Positions 40,517 to 50,370 of a stretch of DNA of 64,000 nucleotides are shown here, in pieces. A program made the position numbers and the translations under genes. The notes under the pieces were generated by a model, which was not told the origin of the DNA, searched no databases, and saw only the letters and a list, made by a program, of their open reading frames with translations. Numbering within the stretch: position 1 is the first letter of the stretch; the number at the start of each line of letters is the position of its first letter. Source of the DNA: Flavobacterium orientale (GTDB taxonomy: Bacteria > Bacteroidota > Bacteroidia > Flavobacteriales > Flavobacteriaceae); the NCBI RefSeq assembly GCF_014638005.1, contig NZ_BMFG01000007.1:62001-126000 (forward strand), given 5' to 3'.

Positions 40517-42151
40517 TTACTTCAATTCAACAATTAGTTCTTTTACTCCTGCAGTTGCACATCCGGTTAAAATGGTAATTTTACCTGAACCGGAAACCAA
40601 CCAAGTATGCGTTTCTGATTCATCAGCTTGCAACGCATCCCGCAAGGCTATTTTTCTACCGGAAATCATAGTTTGGCCTTTGTTTAATTTTAATTCGGTT
40701 TTCATACGAGAAGTAAATCGCACTTTATCTCCAATGGAAGCATAGGTTGGTAATAATCCTTTGTTGGCTACTGTTACCGTTACACGAAATAAATCATTTT
40801 GAACTTTTTCAACTAAAGGAGGGGTTGTTTCAATTTTTGGCATTGCAGCTAAAAGTGATTCTATGAATACTGCATGTTTAGCAACTACAGGTTCCAAATA
40901 AGAAACCGGTGGATTCAACATAGCATAAGGCACTATTCCTCCTACTTCCACTTTTTGATTTGGAAAATCAGGATGCTTGACAGCGGTCCATTCCACAAAG
41001 ACGTTCTTTAATTGTTCTTTATCAGCCCATTTTAAAAATTGCAATTCTGGACTCACTTCCTCTTTTTCGCCTTTTTTAGGGAGCTCCACTTTAGTTTCGG
41101 TGGAGTCTTTCTTCACCACTTCTTTAGGAATCCACCATCCCGGAGTTGAAAAACTGAATTTTCCGGCATGATAATAGGCCGTTTGAGCAAAATTACCTTT
41201 GGTCATTGGCGTTTTTGGACCGTCTTTTATTCCGGCTTTTTCGGTGTAGAGTTTTGAAACCTGTTCTGCGGCTTTGATGTCATTTTCTAACCAACCTTTT
41301 ACAATTCGGGTTGAAGCTAATTTAGAATCAAACTTAGGTGCTTCTGATAAATTATTAGACAAACCAAAAGTAACAACTCCATAAATAGAAGGCGTGGTAT
41401 ATAAAAAATCCAATAAGGCTCTTACTTCGGGTTCTGAAGCAACATAAACACCGGCACCATTTTCAAATGCAGGATAATCAAAAGTGAAGTTTTTATCAAT
41501 GTTTACACCCGCAGAACTGTCTTCGTTGAATTTTCCGTCTTTATCATTATCAATACCTTCACTAAGTAATTTATATTTTCCTATTTGATTTTTTGAAGCA
41601 TTTGCCTTAACTAACAAACGAGAATCTTCACTACTAACAATATGAGTTCCGTCAATACTTTCAATTCGCATTTGGGTAATCCAACCGTCGTTATTTAAAT
41701 CTTCAAATGGATCTTCACCAATTTTTCCGTCGCGGTCATCATCAGTTGGGGTTGCATTTCCACTGTGTTCTACTTTTACTTTTGCAAAAAAAGAAGATAT
41801 TGCATCCGGACTTACTGATGGAATGATATAAATGGTTTTATCGGAATAAAGTTGCTTATTTTGAAGTAGTTGTTCTATCAAATTTACTGCAATTTGAGTT
41901 CCTGCTTGGTGTTTACCATCAATTCCTGCCGTAATAAGTAGAGCCGGTTTCGGAGTTTTTGACGCAGATAGAGTAACCAGCCAAATATCTTTATTGCCAC
42001 TACTCTTTCCTATTGATTTTAAGTTTACAGAACTGTTTTTTGACTCAATCTCTTTTAATTTTTTTGTAAGATTATCATAAGTGAGATAATCATTTTGCGC
42101 ATGCGTAAGAAACACAGACAACAAAACAAGTAAGGTTAGTTTTAATTTCAT
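40517..42151 (-). CDS. M14-family carboxypeptidase-like protein, probable pseudoenzyme
   Basis: A 544-residue exported relative of the next gene (signal MKLKLTLLVLLSVFLTHAQ). The fold and the calcium-type inserts are kept ('DDDRDGKIGEDPFEDLNNDG', 'EGIDNDKDGKFNED'), but active-site positions are lost. 'GGIHANE' of the neighbour is 'AGIDGKHQAG' here (no HxxE), 'PNRDW' is 'NIDKNF', and 'SYHNYGG' is 'TFGLSNN'. With zinc ligands and the substrate Arg gone it should not be a carboxypeptidase; a binding or partner role with the active copy 11 bases downstream is likely. Confidence 0.8.
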   Translation of the reverse strand: MKLKLTLLVLLSVFLTHAQNDYLTYDNLTKKLKEIESKNSSVNLKSIGKSSGNKDIWLVTLSASKTPKPALLITAGIDGKHQAGTQIAVNLIEQLLQNKQLYSDKTIYIIPSVSPDAISSFFAKVKVEHSGNATPTDDDRDGKIGEDPFEDLNNDGWITQMRIESIDGTHIVSSEDSRLLVKANASKNQIGKYKLLSEGIDNDKDGKFNEDSSAGVNIDKNFTFDYPAFENGAGVYVASEPEVRALLDFLYTTPSIYGVVTFGLSNNLSEAPKFDSKLASTRIVKGWLENDIKAAEQVSKLYTEKAGIKDGPKTPMTKGNFAQTAYYHAGKFSFSTPGWWIPKEVVKKDSTETKVELPKKGEKEEVSPELQFLKWADKEQLKNVFVEWTAVKHPDFPNQKVEVGGIVPYAMLNPPVSYLEPVVAKHAVFIESLLAAMPKIETTPPLVEKVQNDLFRVTVTVANKGLLPTYASIGDKVRFTSRMKTELKLNKGQTMISGRKIALRDALQADESETHTWLVSGSGKITILTGCATAGVKELIVELK

Positions 42152-42271
42152 TGATTTTTGTTTAGTTAAAGGCTAAAATTAAGTTTTCGTCCAACAATAA
42201 ATGTTAATAATAAATTAATATTGTAATTTATCTTTCAGGTTTTTTGATACTTTTACTTAAAATCAAACAAA

Positions 42272-42685
42272 ATGCGGATTATAATTATTAACGGACCCAA
42301 TCTAAACCTTCTCGGAAAAAGAGAACCTGATGTTTATGGCACGGCTACTTTTGAATCATTTTTTAAAACGCTTCAAGAGAAATTTAATGAGGTGACACTT
42401 GACTATTTTCAAAGTAATATTGAAGGTGAGTTAATTACAAAAATTCAAGAATCGGCATCTAATTTTGATGCAATAGTACTTAACGCTGCCGCTTATACTC
42501 ATACTTCTATAGGAATTGGTGATGCCGTTAAAGCCATCGAAATTCCGGTAATTGAAGTACATATTTCCAATACTTTTGCCAGAGAATCTTTCAGACATCA
42601 ATCCTATATTGCTCCTAATGCCAAAGGAATTATTGTTGGTTTTGGGCTACAAAGTTATACACTCGCCATTCAAAGCTTGATTTAA
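42272..42685 (+). CDS. aroQ: 3-dehydroquinate dehydratase, type II
   Basis: A 137-residue enzyme with 'IINGPNLNLLGKREPDVYG' (residues 4-22, containing the active-site Asn and Arg), 'FQSNIEGELITKIQES', 'IVLNAAAYTHTSIGIGDAVK' and 'VIEVHISNTFARESFRHQS' (catalytic His). The family forms dodecamers and dehydrates 3-dehydroquinate in the shikimate pathway. It is followed 15 bases later by the DUF5686 gene on the same strand, but the two have no obvious functional link. Confidence 0.96.
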   Translation: MRIIIINGPNLNLLGKREPDVYGTATFESFFKTLQEKFNEVTLDYFQSNIEGELITKIQESASNFDAIVLNAAAYTHTSIGIGDAVKAIEIPVIEVHISNTFARESFRHQSYIAPNAKGIIVGFGLQSYTLAIQSLI

Positions 42686-42700
42686 ATTAAACCCTTCTTC

Positions 42701-45211
42701 ATGAAAAAAAACAACCCCCAATCAACTTATCTATATTCTTTTTTATTATTCTTTATACTATTTGCTTTTAATTTTAACGGCTTCTCACAAGTAAAAGGCA
42801 CTATTAAAGATGTTAATGGAAACCCTTTGCCCTTTGTCAACATTTATATTGAAAATACCTACATTGGAACTACTTCCAACGAGAAAGGTCATTATGAATT
42901 AGCCGTTCAAAATCGTGAAAAAGTGGCAATCATTTATCAATATTTAGGTTTTAAAACTCAAAAACACATAATAGACATAACAAAAATACCATTAGAATAT
43001 GATGTTATTCTTTTGGAAGAAAATTATAATTTAAGTGAAGTGGTGCTGAGTTCAAAAGAAAATCCGGCTAATCCTATAATTAGAAATGCAATTGCAGCAA
43101 GAAAATCAAATTCAGATAAAACCGGAAGATTTACAGCCGATTTTTATTCTAAAGGGATATTTAAATTGAAAAATGCTCCTAAAAAAATATTAGGTCAGGA
43201 AATTGGCGACTTTGACGGAGCTTTGGATTCAACCGGAACCGGTATTATTTACCTCTCTGAAACCGTTTCAAAAATCACTTTTGAAAAACCCGATAACTTA
43301 AAGGAAAGAATATTGGCTTCAAAAGTTAGTGGAAACAACAACGGATTTAGTTACAACACCGCACAAGGAACCCGATTTGATTTTTATGAAAATTCGGTTG
43401 AATTAGGTGCAAATCTCATTTCACCTATTGCTGACAATGCTTTTTCGTATTACAAATACAGTTTAGAAGGCACTTTTTATGATGAATACAATCATTTGAT
43501 TAACAAAATAAAAGTGATTCCAAAGAGAGATGTAGAACCAGTTTTTGAAGGTTATATTTTTATCGTAGAAGACACTTGGGCAATTTACGGTATCGACTTA
43601 CAAACCAAAGGATATCGAATGAAACAGGAGTTTGTAAATACAATGTCATTAAATCAAAATTTCAGTTACAACGCAACAAACAAAATATGGGCCAAAAATG
43701 TACAAAGTTTAGCCTTTGACGCAGGTGCTTTTGGAATTACTTTCAACGGAAAATTCACACACGTTTTCAGTAATTATGACTTCAAAGAAAGTTTTGAAAA
43801 GAAAACGTTTACCCGAGAAATTCTTAGTTTTGAAGACGAAGCCAACAAAAAAGAAACTTCCTATTGGAATGAAAGTCGACCTGTTCCTTTGACGGAGGAA
43901 GAAGTGTCAGATTATTTAAAAAAAGACAGTATTCAACTGGTTAGAAAATCAAAACCATATTTGGATTCTATAGATGGAAAAAACAATAAATTCAAACTAC
44001 AAAAATTACTTACGGGATATTCCTATCAAAATTCAGAAAAAAACTGGCGGATTAATTATGCCGGATTAATTAAAATTCCGCATTACAACACCGTTCAAGG
44101 TTGGAATTTATCTACTAATGTAACCTATACCAAACGAGATGAAGACAGCAGAAAATTCACCACTTTTGGCACTAATTTAAATTATGGTTTTGCCGAAAAT
44201 AAACTAAGAGCCACCGGTTTTTTCAGAAGCCGACTCAATGCTAAAACTAATAGTTTTATATCGATAACTGCCGGAAAAGAAGCGGTACAATTCAATCAAA
44301 ATAAACCCATCACTAATTTGGGAAATACTTTAGTAAGTCTTTTTTTAAAAGAAAATTACATGAAGCTATTTGAGAAAAGTTTTGCCGCAGCAAGCTTTGG
44401 ACAAGAAATAACAAATGGATTGTATGCTTCCGCTAGTCTTGAATACTCTGAACGAAAACCGTTGTTCAATAACTCCGATTATGTATTTATAAATAATGAC
44501 AAAACGTTCATTTCAAACAACCCGCTAAATCCTGATGATTTTATAAATCCCGGAATTGAAAAACACAATTTGATAAAAGCGAATCTAAATGCTAGAGTAA
44601 ATTTTGGACAAAAATACCTCTCTAGACCTGATGGAAAATATAACATTTCAAATGATAAATTTCCAACACTGTTTTTTGGTTATGAAAAAGGTTTTGCAGG
44701 AAATGAATCAAAATACAATTATGATTTTATTGCAGCAAGAGTGAGTTACGAACAAACCTTTTCAAACAAAGGAACTTTTGCTTTTAACCTTAAAAGTGGA
44801 AAGTTTTTTAATGCTGATGAAATTTCGTTTGTGGATTACAGACATTTTAATGGAAATCAAATTATAATCAGCTCACAAAACAGGTATCTGAATGTGTTTA
44901 ATTTGTTACCCTATTATACACATAGCACAAACGATAGCTATATCGAAACGCATATAGAGCATAATTTTGACGGATTCATCATGAATAAAATCCCTTTACT
45001 CAATAAATTAAAATCAACTTTGATTGTGGGATACCACCAATTAGCAACCCCTGAAAACAAACCTTATCGAGAATTTAGTGTGGGGTTAGACAAATTAGGT
45101 TTTGGAAAATTCAAATTGCTTCGCTTGGATTACGTTCGTTCATTTAACGGAAGTTCTTTTGGTACGGATGGCATCATGTTAGGCCTTCAACTCTTAAGCG
45201 TATTAGAATAA
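42701..45211 (+). CDS. DUF5686/carboxypeptidase-regulatory-like outer-membrane protein
   Basis: An 836-residue exported protein: signal (hydrophobic to about residue 30, 'FNFNGFSQ'), CarboxypepD_reg-like domain ('KGTIKDVNGNPLPFVNIYIE', about 32-112), then the long DUF5686 region that predicts a beta-barrel ('NWRINYAGLIKIPHYNTVQG', 'GFFRSRLNAKTNSFISITAG') ending with 'LQLLSVLE'. It resembles TonB-dependent receptors in size but lacks a plug with TonB box. Transport or surface role is unknown. Confidence 0.85.
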   Translation: MKKNNPQSTYLYSFLLFFILFAFNFNGFSQVKGTIKDVNGNPLPFVNIYIENTYIGTTSNEKGHYELAVQNREKVAIIYQYLGFKTQKHIIDITKIPLEYDVILLEENYNLSEVVLSSKENPANPIIRNAIAARKSNSDKTGRFTADFYSKGIFKLKNAPKKILGQEIGDFDGALDSTGTGIIYLSETVSKITFEKPDNLKERILASKVSGNNNGFSYNTAQGTRFDFYENSVELGANLISPIADNAFSYYKYSLEGTFYDEYNHLINKIKVIPKRDVEPVFEGYIFIVEDTWAIYGIDLQTKGYRMKQEFVNTMSLNQNFSYNATNKIWAKNVQSLAFDAGAFGITFNGKFTHVFSNYDFKESFEKKTFTREILSFEDEANKKETSYWNESRPVPLTEEEVSDYLKKDSIQLVRKSKPYLDSIDGKNNKFKLQKLLTGYSYQNSEKNWRINYAGLIKIPHYNTVQGWNLSTNVTYTKRDEDSRKFTTFGTNLNYGFAENKLRATGFFRSRLNAKTNSFISITAGKEAVQFNQNKPITNLGNTLVSLFLKENYMKLFEKSFAAASFGQEITNGLYASASLEYSERKPLFNNSDYVFINNDKTFISNNPLNPDDFINPGIEKHNLIKANLNARVNFGQKYLSRPDGKYNISNDKFPTLFFGYEKGFAGNESKYNYDFIAARVSYEQTFSNKGTFAFNLKSGKFFNADEISFVDYRHFNGNQIIISSQNRYLNVFNLLPYYTHSTNDSYIETHIEHNFDGFIMNKIPLLNKLKSTLIVGYHQLATPENKPYREFSVGLDKLGFGKFKLLRLDYVRSFNGSSFGTDGIMLGLQLLSVLE

Positions 45212-45281
45212 TTCCGAAATCGATTTTAAAGCAAATGTTACTTTAGGATATAGATTTTAATAAGTTAATAAGTTAAATTTA

Positions 45282-45313
45282 AAAACCCCGATTCAGAAAT
45301 GAGTCGGGGTTTT
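45282..45313. terminator. Bidirectional hairpin terminator
   Basis: AAAACCCCGATTC pairs with GAGTCGGGGTTTT, between the convergent DUF5686 and murA genes. Confidence 0.82.
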
Positions 45314-45320
45314 GTAGTTA

Positions 45321-46631
45321 TTAAACACGAACAATATGAGCTCCAATAGCTCGCAATCGTTCGTCTATTCTTTCGTATCCTCTGTCTATTTGTTCGATGT
45401 TTTGAATAGTACTGGTTCCTTTTGCTGATAAAGCGGCAATTAGTAAAGAAATTCCGGCTCTAATATCAGGAGATGACATCACCGTAGCTTTTAATTGCGA
45501 TTGGAAATTATGACCAATTACAGTAGCACGATGTGGATCACATAAAATAATTTTGGCTCCCATGTCAATCAATTTATCAACAAAGAACAAACGGCTTTCA
45601 AACATTTTTTGATGAATTAAAACATCGCCTTTGGCTTGTGTGGCAACAACCAAAACAATGCTTAATAAGTCAGGCGTAAATCCAGGCCAGGGTGCATCGG
45701 CAATAGTTAATATAGAGCCATCAATGTCTGTTTTTACTTCATAACCATCTTTGTGTTCCGGAATATAAATATCATCACCACGACGTTCTAACGTAATTCC
45801 TAATTTTCTGAAAACATTAGGAATAACTCCTAAATTATCCCAACTCACATTCTTAATAGTTATCTCACTTCGGGTCATCGCGGCCAAGCCAATCCAACTT
45901 CCAATTTCAATCATATCCGGCAAGATGCGATGTGAACAACCACCTAAAGATTCAACCCCTTCAATAACCAATAAATTAGAACCTACACCACTAATTTTTG
46001 CTCCCATAGAATTTAGCATGGAACACAATTGCTGCAAATAAGGTTCACATGCTGCATTGTAAATAGTGGTTTTACCTTCAGCTAAAACCGCTGCCATAAC
46101 AATGTTTGCCGTTCCGGTAACTGAAGCTTCATCAAGCAACATATAAGCACCTTTCAAACGACCGCTGTTTTCAACACCATAAAAATGGTCTTCTCGGTTG
46201 TAGCGAAACTTAGCTCCTAAATTGATGAATCCTTCAAAGTGAGTATCCAATCTTCTTCTTCCAATTTTGTCACCTCCAGGTTTTGGTATGTATCCTTTAC
46301 CAAATCGAGCCAATAAAGGCCCTACAATCATGATGGAGCCACGCAAAGAACCGCCTTCTTTTTTGAAAGCTTCGGTTTCAAGATAACCAACATTCACTTC
46401 ATCAGCTTGAAAGGTGATGGAGCCCGGACCGTTTTTTTGCATTTTGACACCCAAATTACCTAACAAAGTAATTAGTTTGTTTACATCAATAATATCCGGT
46501 ATGTTTGTTATAGTGACTTTTTCTGAGGTTAATAAAACCGCACACAAAATTTGTAATGCTTCATTTTTTGCTCCTTGTGGCGTGATTTCACCTTTTAATT
46601 TGTGACCGCCTTCAATTTTGAAAGTTCCCAT
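45321..46631 (-). CDS. murA: UDP-GlcNAc 1-carboxyvinyltransferase (MurA), Asp variant
   Basis: A 436-residue enolpyruvyl transferase. Lys22 in 'GAKNEALQILC' is intact, as are 'GGSLRGSIMIVGPLLARFGK' and 'GSWIGLAAMTRSE'. The catalytic loop reads 'PGGDKIGRRRLDTH' with Asp121 where most bacteria have Cys (E. coli Cys115). MurA transfers enolpyruvate from PEP to UDP-GlcNAc, the first committed step of peptidoglycan synthesis. The Asp form is known from mycobacteria and chlamydiae and is not alkylated by fosfomycin, so intrinsic fosfomycin resistance at the target is expected. It is the last gene of a minus-strand unit with DUF4290 and DUF493 genes. Confidence 0.95.
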   Translation of the reverse strand: MGTFKIEGGHKLKGEITPQGAKNEALQILCAVLLTSEKVTITNIPDIIDVNKLITLLGNLGVKMQKNGPGSITFQADEVNVGYLETEAFKKEGGSLRGSIMIVGPLLARFGKGYIPKPGGDKIGRRRLDTHFEGFINLGAKFRYNREDHFYGVENSGRLKGAYMLLDEASVTGTANIVMAAVLAEGKTTIYNAACEPYLQQLCSMLNSMGAKISGVGSNLLVIEGVESLGGCSHRILPDMIEIGSWIGLAAMTRSEITIKNVSWDNLGVIPNVFRKLGITLERRGDDIYIPEHKDGYEVKTDIDGSILTIADAPWPGFTPDLLSIVLVVATQAKGDVLIHQKMFESRLFFVDKLIDMGAKIILCDPHRATVIGHNFQSQLKATVMSSPDIRAGISLLIAALSAKGTSTIQNIEQIDRGYERIDERLRAIGAHIVRV

Positions 46632-46646
46632 AGATTTACTACCGAT

Positions 46647-47378
46647 TTATGATGGTTTATTGTTTGTTCCCGGATTGCTGTTTTTCTTGAAAGGTTTTGC
46701 CTTTATGATTTTCTTTTTAAAAGAAGTATTGCTTTGAATTTTTGGATTGGAGGGCATGTTTTTGTTTGATACTTTTTTATTAGTTCGCATCAAATCGGAA
46801 GTGTTTAATAATTCCTCTGAACTGTGATGAAGGTTAATCTTCCCGCCTGAAAGTTCTACCAAATGATCAAAAATTGCCGTGTCTTCAACGGTATCTTTAT
46901 TCCAACTCAAATAGGACTTCTTCATGTGATTGGCAATCACTTTTATTAAAGCACTTTTTAAATCACCATCTTCCCAACTGTTGGCTACATCAATCATATA
47001 TTTGATGTTGTTACCATAAAAACGGTATTTAGGATTTTTTTGCGGATAATCCAATCGCTCAGGTTTAAGATTGATAACTTCTCTGGTAGGAATCGGATAG
47101 GGACTATCAACTTCTAATTTGAAACCAGACATAATAAAAAGTTGATCCCATAACTTGTGCTGAAAATCAGGAACATCTCGCAAATGCGGATTCAAGCCTC
47201 CCATTACTTTGATGATATAACGTGCCGCTTTATTGCGTTGTTCTCTATCTTCAATTTGTGATGCTTGGTCTATTAATTTTTGCAAATGTCTTCCATATTC
47301 AGGAATCATCAAATGCGTTCGCTCTGCATTGTATTCCAATACATGAACAATATCATTAGCTTGCTTATTGGTATTCAT
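46647..47378 (-). CDS. DUF4290 protein
   Basis: A 243-residue soluble protein. The N-terminal about 170 residues ('MIPEYGRHLQKLIDQASQIE', 'NPHLRDVPDFQHKLWDQLFI', 'PERLDYPQKNPKYRFYGNNI') match the Bacteroidota DUF4290 family. The tail (about 190-243) is Lys/Asn-rich and probably disordered. It lies between the DUF493 and murA genes with 10- and 15-base gaps, an arrangement conserved as far as I recall across flavobacteria. Function unknown; a cell-envelope or nucleic-acid link is only a guess from the basic tail. Confidence 0.82.
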   Translation of the reverse strand: MNTNKQANDIVHVLEYNAERTHLMIPEYGRHLQKLIDQASQIEDREQRNKAARYIIKVMGGLNPHLRDVPDFQHKLWDQLFIMSGFKLEVDSPYPIPTREVINLKPERLDYPQKNPKYRFYGNNIKYMIDVANSWEDGDLKSALIKVIANHMKKSYLSWNKDTVEDTAIFDHLVELSGGKINLHHSSEELLNTSDLMRTNKKVSNKNMPSNPKIQSNTSFKKKIIKAKPFKKNSNPGTNNKPS

Positions 47379-47388
47379 AAGTCGTAAG

Positions 47389-47673
47389 TTATAAAGAAAT
47401 TATGCCTTCAATGGTAGAAACAGCTTTGTATTTTTCAATCACCTGATCAGGACTTTGCATTTCAACATTGATGGAAACACTGGTGAATTTGCCGTTTTTT
47501 GATTGCGTTGTTCGAATTACAGCACCTAAATTATCAAATGCAGTTTCAACTTCTACTATTTTGTTTTTATCGGTTGGAACAATAAATTTGAATAAATAAA
47601 GGCCTGGCCATTCGGAAGTTGTTCGTAATTCTTCTTTTAAACGCTCATAAAACGCTTCAGTCTTTTCATCCAT
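47389..47673 (-). CDS. DUF493 (YbeD-like) protein
   Basis: The start is set at MDEKTEAFYERLKEELRTTS (ATG 47673); the extra seven residues of the longer frame are not family-like. The 94-residue protein shows a ferredoxin-like fold pattern ('WPGLYLFKFIVPTDKNKIVE', 'SVSINVEMQSPDQVIEKYKA') of the DUF493/YbeD family. In E. coli the relative lies near lipB and its role is unclear. First gene of the DUF493-DUF4290-murA unit. Confidence 0.8.
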   Translation of the reverse strand: MDEKTEAFYERLKEELRTTSEWPGLYLFKFIVPTDKNKIVEVETAFDNLGAVIRTTQSKNGKFTSVSINVEMQSPDQVIEKYKAVSTIEGIISL

Positions 47674-47934
47674 CGTAGTAACAATTATACGCAAATATAC
47701 AGTAATGATTTAATAAATGAAGTGTCCCTTTTTTGAATTGTGATTTTTTATGATTTTTTCATCCTTTTTTTTGTAATGTTAATCTGAAAAGGACGCAAAG
47801 AACGCTCTAAAAATCAATAGAGTTACGAGATTTTAAATGGTATTTCCGAAAGGTTTTGAAAAACTAAAGTTTAGAAAATGTTTGTTTTTAAACGAATTGT
47901 TTCTCTATTTTTGTCCACTTCTTTCTCTTTTGAA

Positions 47935-48477
47935 ATGCAACCAAAACTAATTGTCATAACGGGTGGACCTGGAACTGGAAAAACAACTTTGATTAATCAA
48001 TTGATTAAAGAGGGCCATATTTGCTATCCCGAAATTTCAAGAGAAATTACCGAAGATGCTCGAAAAAAAGGAATCGACCAGCTTTTTTTAAACAACTCAC
48101 TTTTATTTAGCGAACTGCTTCTTGAAGGTAGAAAAAAACAATTTGAAGCCGCTGTTTCAGAAAAAGCTCCTATAATCTTTTTAGATAGAGGCTTGCCGGA
48201 TGTTTTGGCCTATATGCATTATATTGGCGATAGTTATCCAAGTTCCTTTAACGATAGTTGTAAAGAATTACGCTACTCTAAAATATTTCTATTACCGCCT
48301 TGGGAAGAAATTTATACTTCGGACGAATACCGTTATGAAAACTTTGATCAAGCCAATTTAATCTTCGATCACTTAAAAGAAACCTACGAAGAATTTGGCT
48401 ATAATCTCATAGAAGTTCCAAAAGATTCGATAAATAATAGAATTCTCTTTATCTTAGATGAAATTTCTAAGGAATAA
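47935..48477 (+). CDS. AAA-type P-loop ATPase (NadR/Ttd14-like)
   Basis: The start is set at MQPKLIVITGGPGTGKTTLI (ATG 47935); the frame runs 19 residues further up without homology. The 180-residue protein has a P-loop 'GGPGTGKTT' (residues 10-18), a DRGLPD segment (about 91-96) and a lid-like region with 'YRYENFDQAN', as in the AAA_28 group related to NadR kinase and Ttd14. It may phosphorylate or bind a nucleotide-like substrate. It ends one base before the recQ start. Confidence 0.75.
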   Translation: MQPKLIVITGGPGTGKTTLINQLIKEGHICYPEISREITEDARKKGIDQLFLNNSLLFSELLLEGRKKQFEAAVSEKAPIIFLDRGLPDVLAYMHYIGDSYPSSFNDSCKELRYSKIFLLPPWEEIYTSDEYRYENFDQANLIFDHLKETYEEFGYNLIEVPKDSINNRILFILDEISKE

Positions 48478-48478
48478 G

Positions 48479-50368
48479 ATGTCTGAAAGTCTTGAAGTAC
48501 TAAAAAAATATTGGGGTTTTGATTCGTTTAGAAAACCGCAAGATGAAATTATCGCCTCTGTTTTAGCGGGACATGACACGTTTGCTTTGTTACCAACAGG
48601 AGCAGGCAAATCTATTTGCTTTCAAGTGCCAACCCTTGTAACTGACGGGTTGTGTTTAGTAATCTCACCTCTTATCGCTTTGATGAATGATCAGGTGGAG
48701 AATTTAATGAAACGCAACATCAAAGCAATGGCACTCACAGGTGAACTTTCAACCGATGACATCATAACACTATTGGATAATTGTGTTTATGGCAATTACA
48801 AATTTTTATACATGTCGCCCGAACGATTACAACAAGATTGGGTGTTGGAAAAAATAAAAAACTTGCCACTCGCTCTTATTGCTATTGACGAAGCTCACTG
48901 TATTTCACAATGGGGACATGATTTCAGACCGGCCTATTTAAAATGCAACACACTCAAAGTATTTTTTCCAAAAGTGCCGTTTATTGCTTTAACGGCTACT
49001 GCTACGGAACGAGTTAAAAAAGATATTGTTGAAAATTTAGAACTAAACACTCCCAATTTTTTCCAAATATCTTTTGCAAGAGAAAATATCAAATATGCTG
49101 TTATTGAAACAGAAGATAAATTTTTTCAAATCGAACAATTACTGAAAAACAAACTGGAACCTGCAATTGTTTATGTCAGAAACAGAAAAATGTGTCATGA
49201 AATATCAGACCAATTAAATCAGTTGGGTTTCAAGGCTACTTTTTATCACGGTGGTTTACAAAAATCGGTGAAAGAAAAAAACCGTTTGAAATGGATGAAG
49301 GAAGAAACGCCCATTATTGTTGCGACAAATGCTTTTGGAATGGGAATCGACAAACCGAATGTAAAAACAGTCATCCACATTCAAATTCCTGAGAATTTAG
49401 AAAACTATTATCAGGAAGCCGGTCGCGTTGGTCGAGATGGAAACCAATCTGTAGCAGCATTGTTGTATCATCCTTCTGATATTTTGACTGCCAGAAAACA
49501 ATTTTTGAACAATTTACCCGACATCGATTTTGTAAAAAAAGTATATGTCAAATTGTGTACCTATTTTCAAATTGCTTACGGAGAAGGACTTTATGAACAA
49601 TTTAATTTAAATTTAAATCAATTTTGTGTAAAATATGAGTTGCCGGTAAACAAAACTTTCAACAGCATTCAATTTTTAGACAGGCAAAGTATTCTGACTT
49701 TCAAACAAGAATATTCAGAAAAAGTAAGCATTCAATTTTTAATTGAAAGTAAAGAAGTAATTCGATTCATTAGTTTAAATTCGGTTTATGAACCAATAAT
49801 AATGGCAATTTTAAGGACCTATCCCGGTATTTATGATATGCCTACTGCTATAAATCTAGCCTTAGTCGCAAAAAAAGCAGCGTGTGATGAAAGTAAAATT
49901 GAAGAAGTTTTGACTGTTTTAAATGACAAAGAAATTATTTCATACAAAGCCAAATCAAATGATGCTACCATCATTTTTAATGAAGTTAGAGAAGACGACC
50001 GAACAATCAATCGTGTTAGTAAGCATTTGGTGGCTCAAAATAAAGTGAAACAACAACAATTGGAAGCTGTTTTAAATTACATCACTGATACAACTACCTG
50101 CAAACAAAAAATTGTATTGCATTATTTTGGTGAATCCTATTCAAAAAACTGTGGCAATTGCTCTGTTTGTTTGTCAAAAAAAGCAACTAATAAAATGGTT
50201 TCGTCAGCAACACTAATTTTAGAAGAACTTAGAATACAACCGCTAACATCGAGAGAACTCCTTTTAAAAACGCATTTGAATGACGAAGAAATTTTAAAAA
50301 CCCTTCGGGAACTTTTAGATTCAAATAAAATTAAAATCAGCTCAAATAATAAATTTTCAATACAATAA
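48479..50368 (+). CDS. recQ: RecQ-type ATP-dependent DNA helicase
   Basis: The start is set at MSESLEVLKKYWGFDSFRKP (ATG 48479). The 629-residue helicase has motif I 'LLPTGAGKSICFQV', DEAH box 'IAIDEAHCISQWGHDFRP', motif VI 'YYQEAGRVGRDG' and a RecQ zinc site with Cys residues in 'TTCKQKIVLHYF' and 'NCGNCSVC'. After the zinc site only about 70 residues remain, with no full HRDC domain, so this is a short-C-terminus RecQ. It unwinds DNA 3'-to-5' in repair and recombination. The gene is directly followed by fmt. Confidence 0.93.
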   Translation: MSESLEVLKKYWGFDSFRKPQDEIIASVLAGHDTFALLPTGAGKSICFQVPTLVTDGLCLVISPLIALMNDQVENLMKRNIKAMALTGELSTDDIITLLDNCVYGNYKFLYMSPERLQQDWVLEKIKNLPLALIAIDEAHCISQWGHDFRPAYLKCNTLKVFFPKVPFIALTATATERVKKDIVENLELNTPNFFQISFARENIKYAVIETEDKFFQIEQLLKNKLEPAIVYVRNRKMCHEISDQLNQLGFKATFYHGGLQKSVKEKNRLKWMKEETPIIVATNAFGMGIDKPNVKTVIHIQIPENLENYYQEAGRVGRDGNQSVAALLYHPSDILTARKQFLNNLPDIDFVKKVYVKLCTYFQIAYGEGLYEQFNLNLNQFCVKYELPVNKTFNSIQFLDRQSILTFKQEYSEKVSIQFLIESKEVIRFISLNSVYEPIIMAILRTYPGIYDMPTAINLALVAKKAACDESKIEEVLTVLNDKEIISYKAKSNDATIIFNEVREDDRTINRVSKHLVAQNKVKQQQLEAVLNYITDTTTCKQKIVLHYFGESYSKNCGNCSVCLSKKATNKMVSSATLILEELRIQPLTSRELLLKTHLNDEEILKTLRELLDSNKIKISSNNKFSIQ

Positions 50369-50370
50369 AA

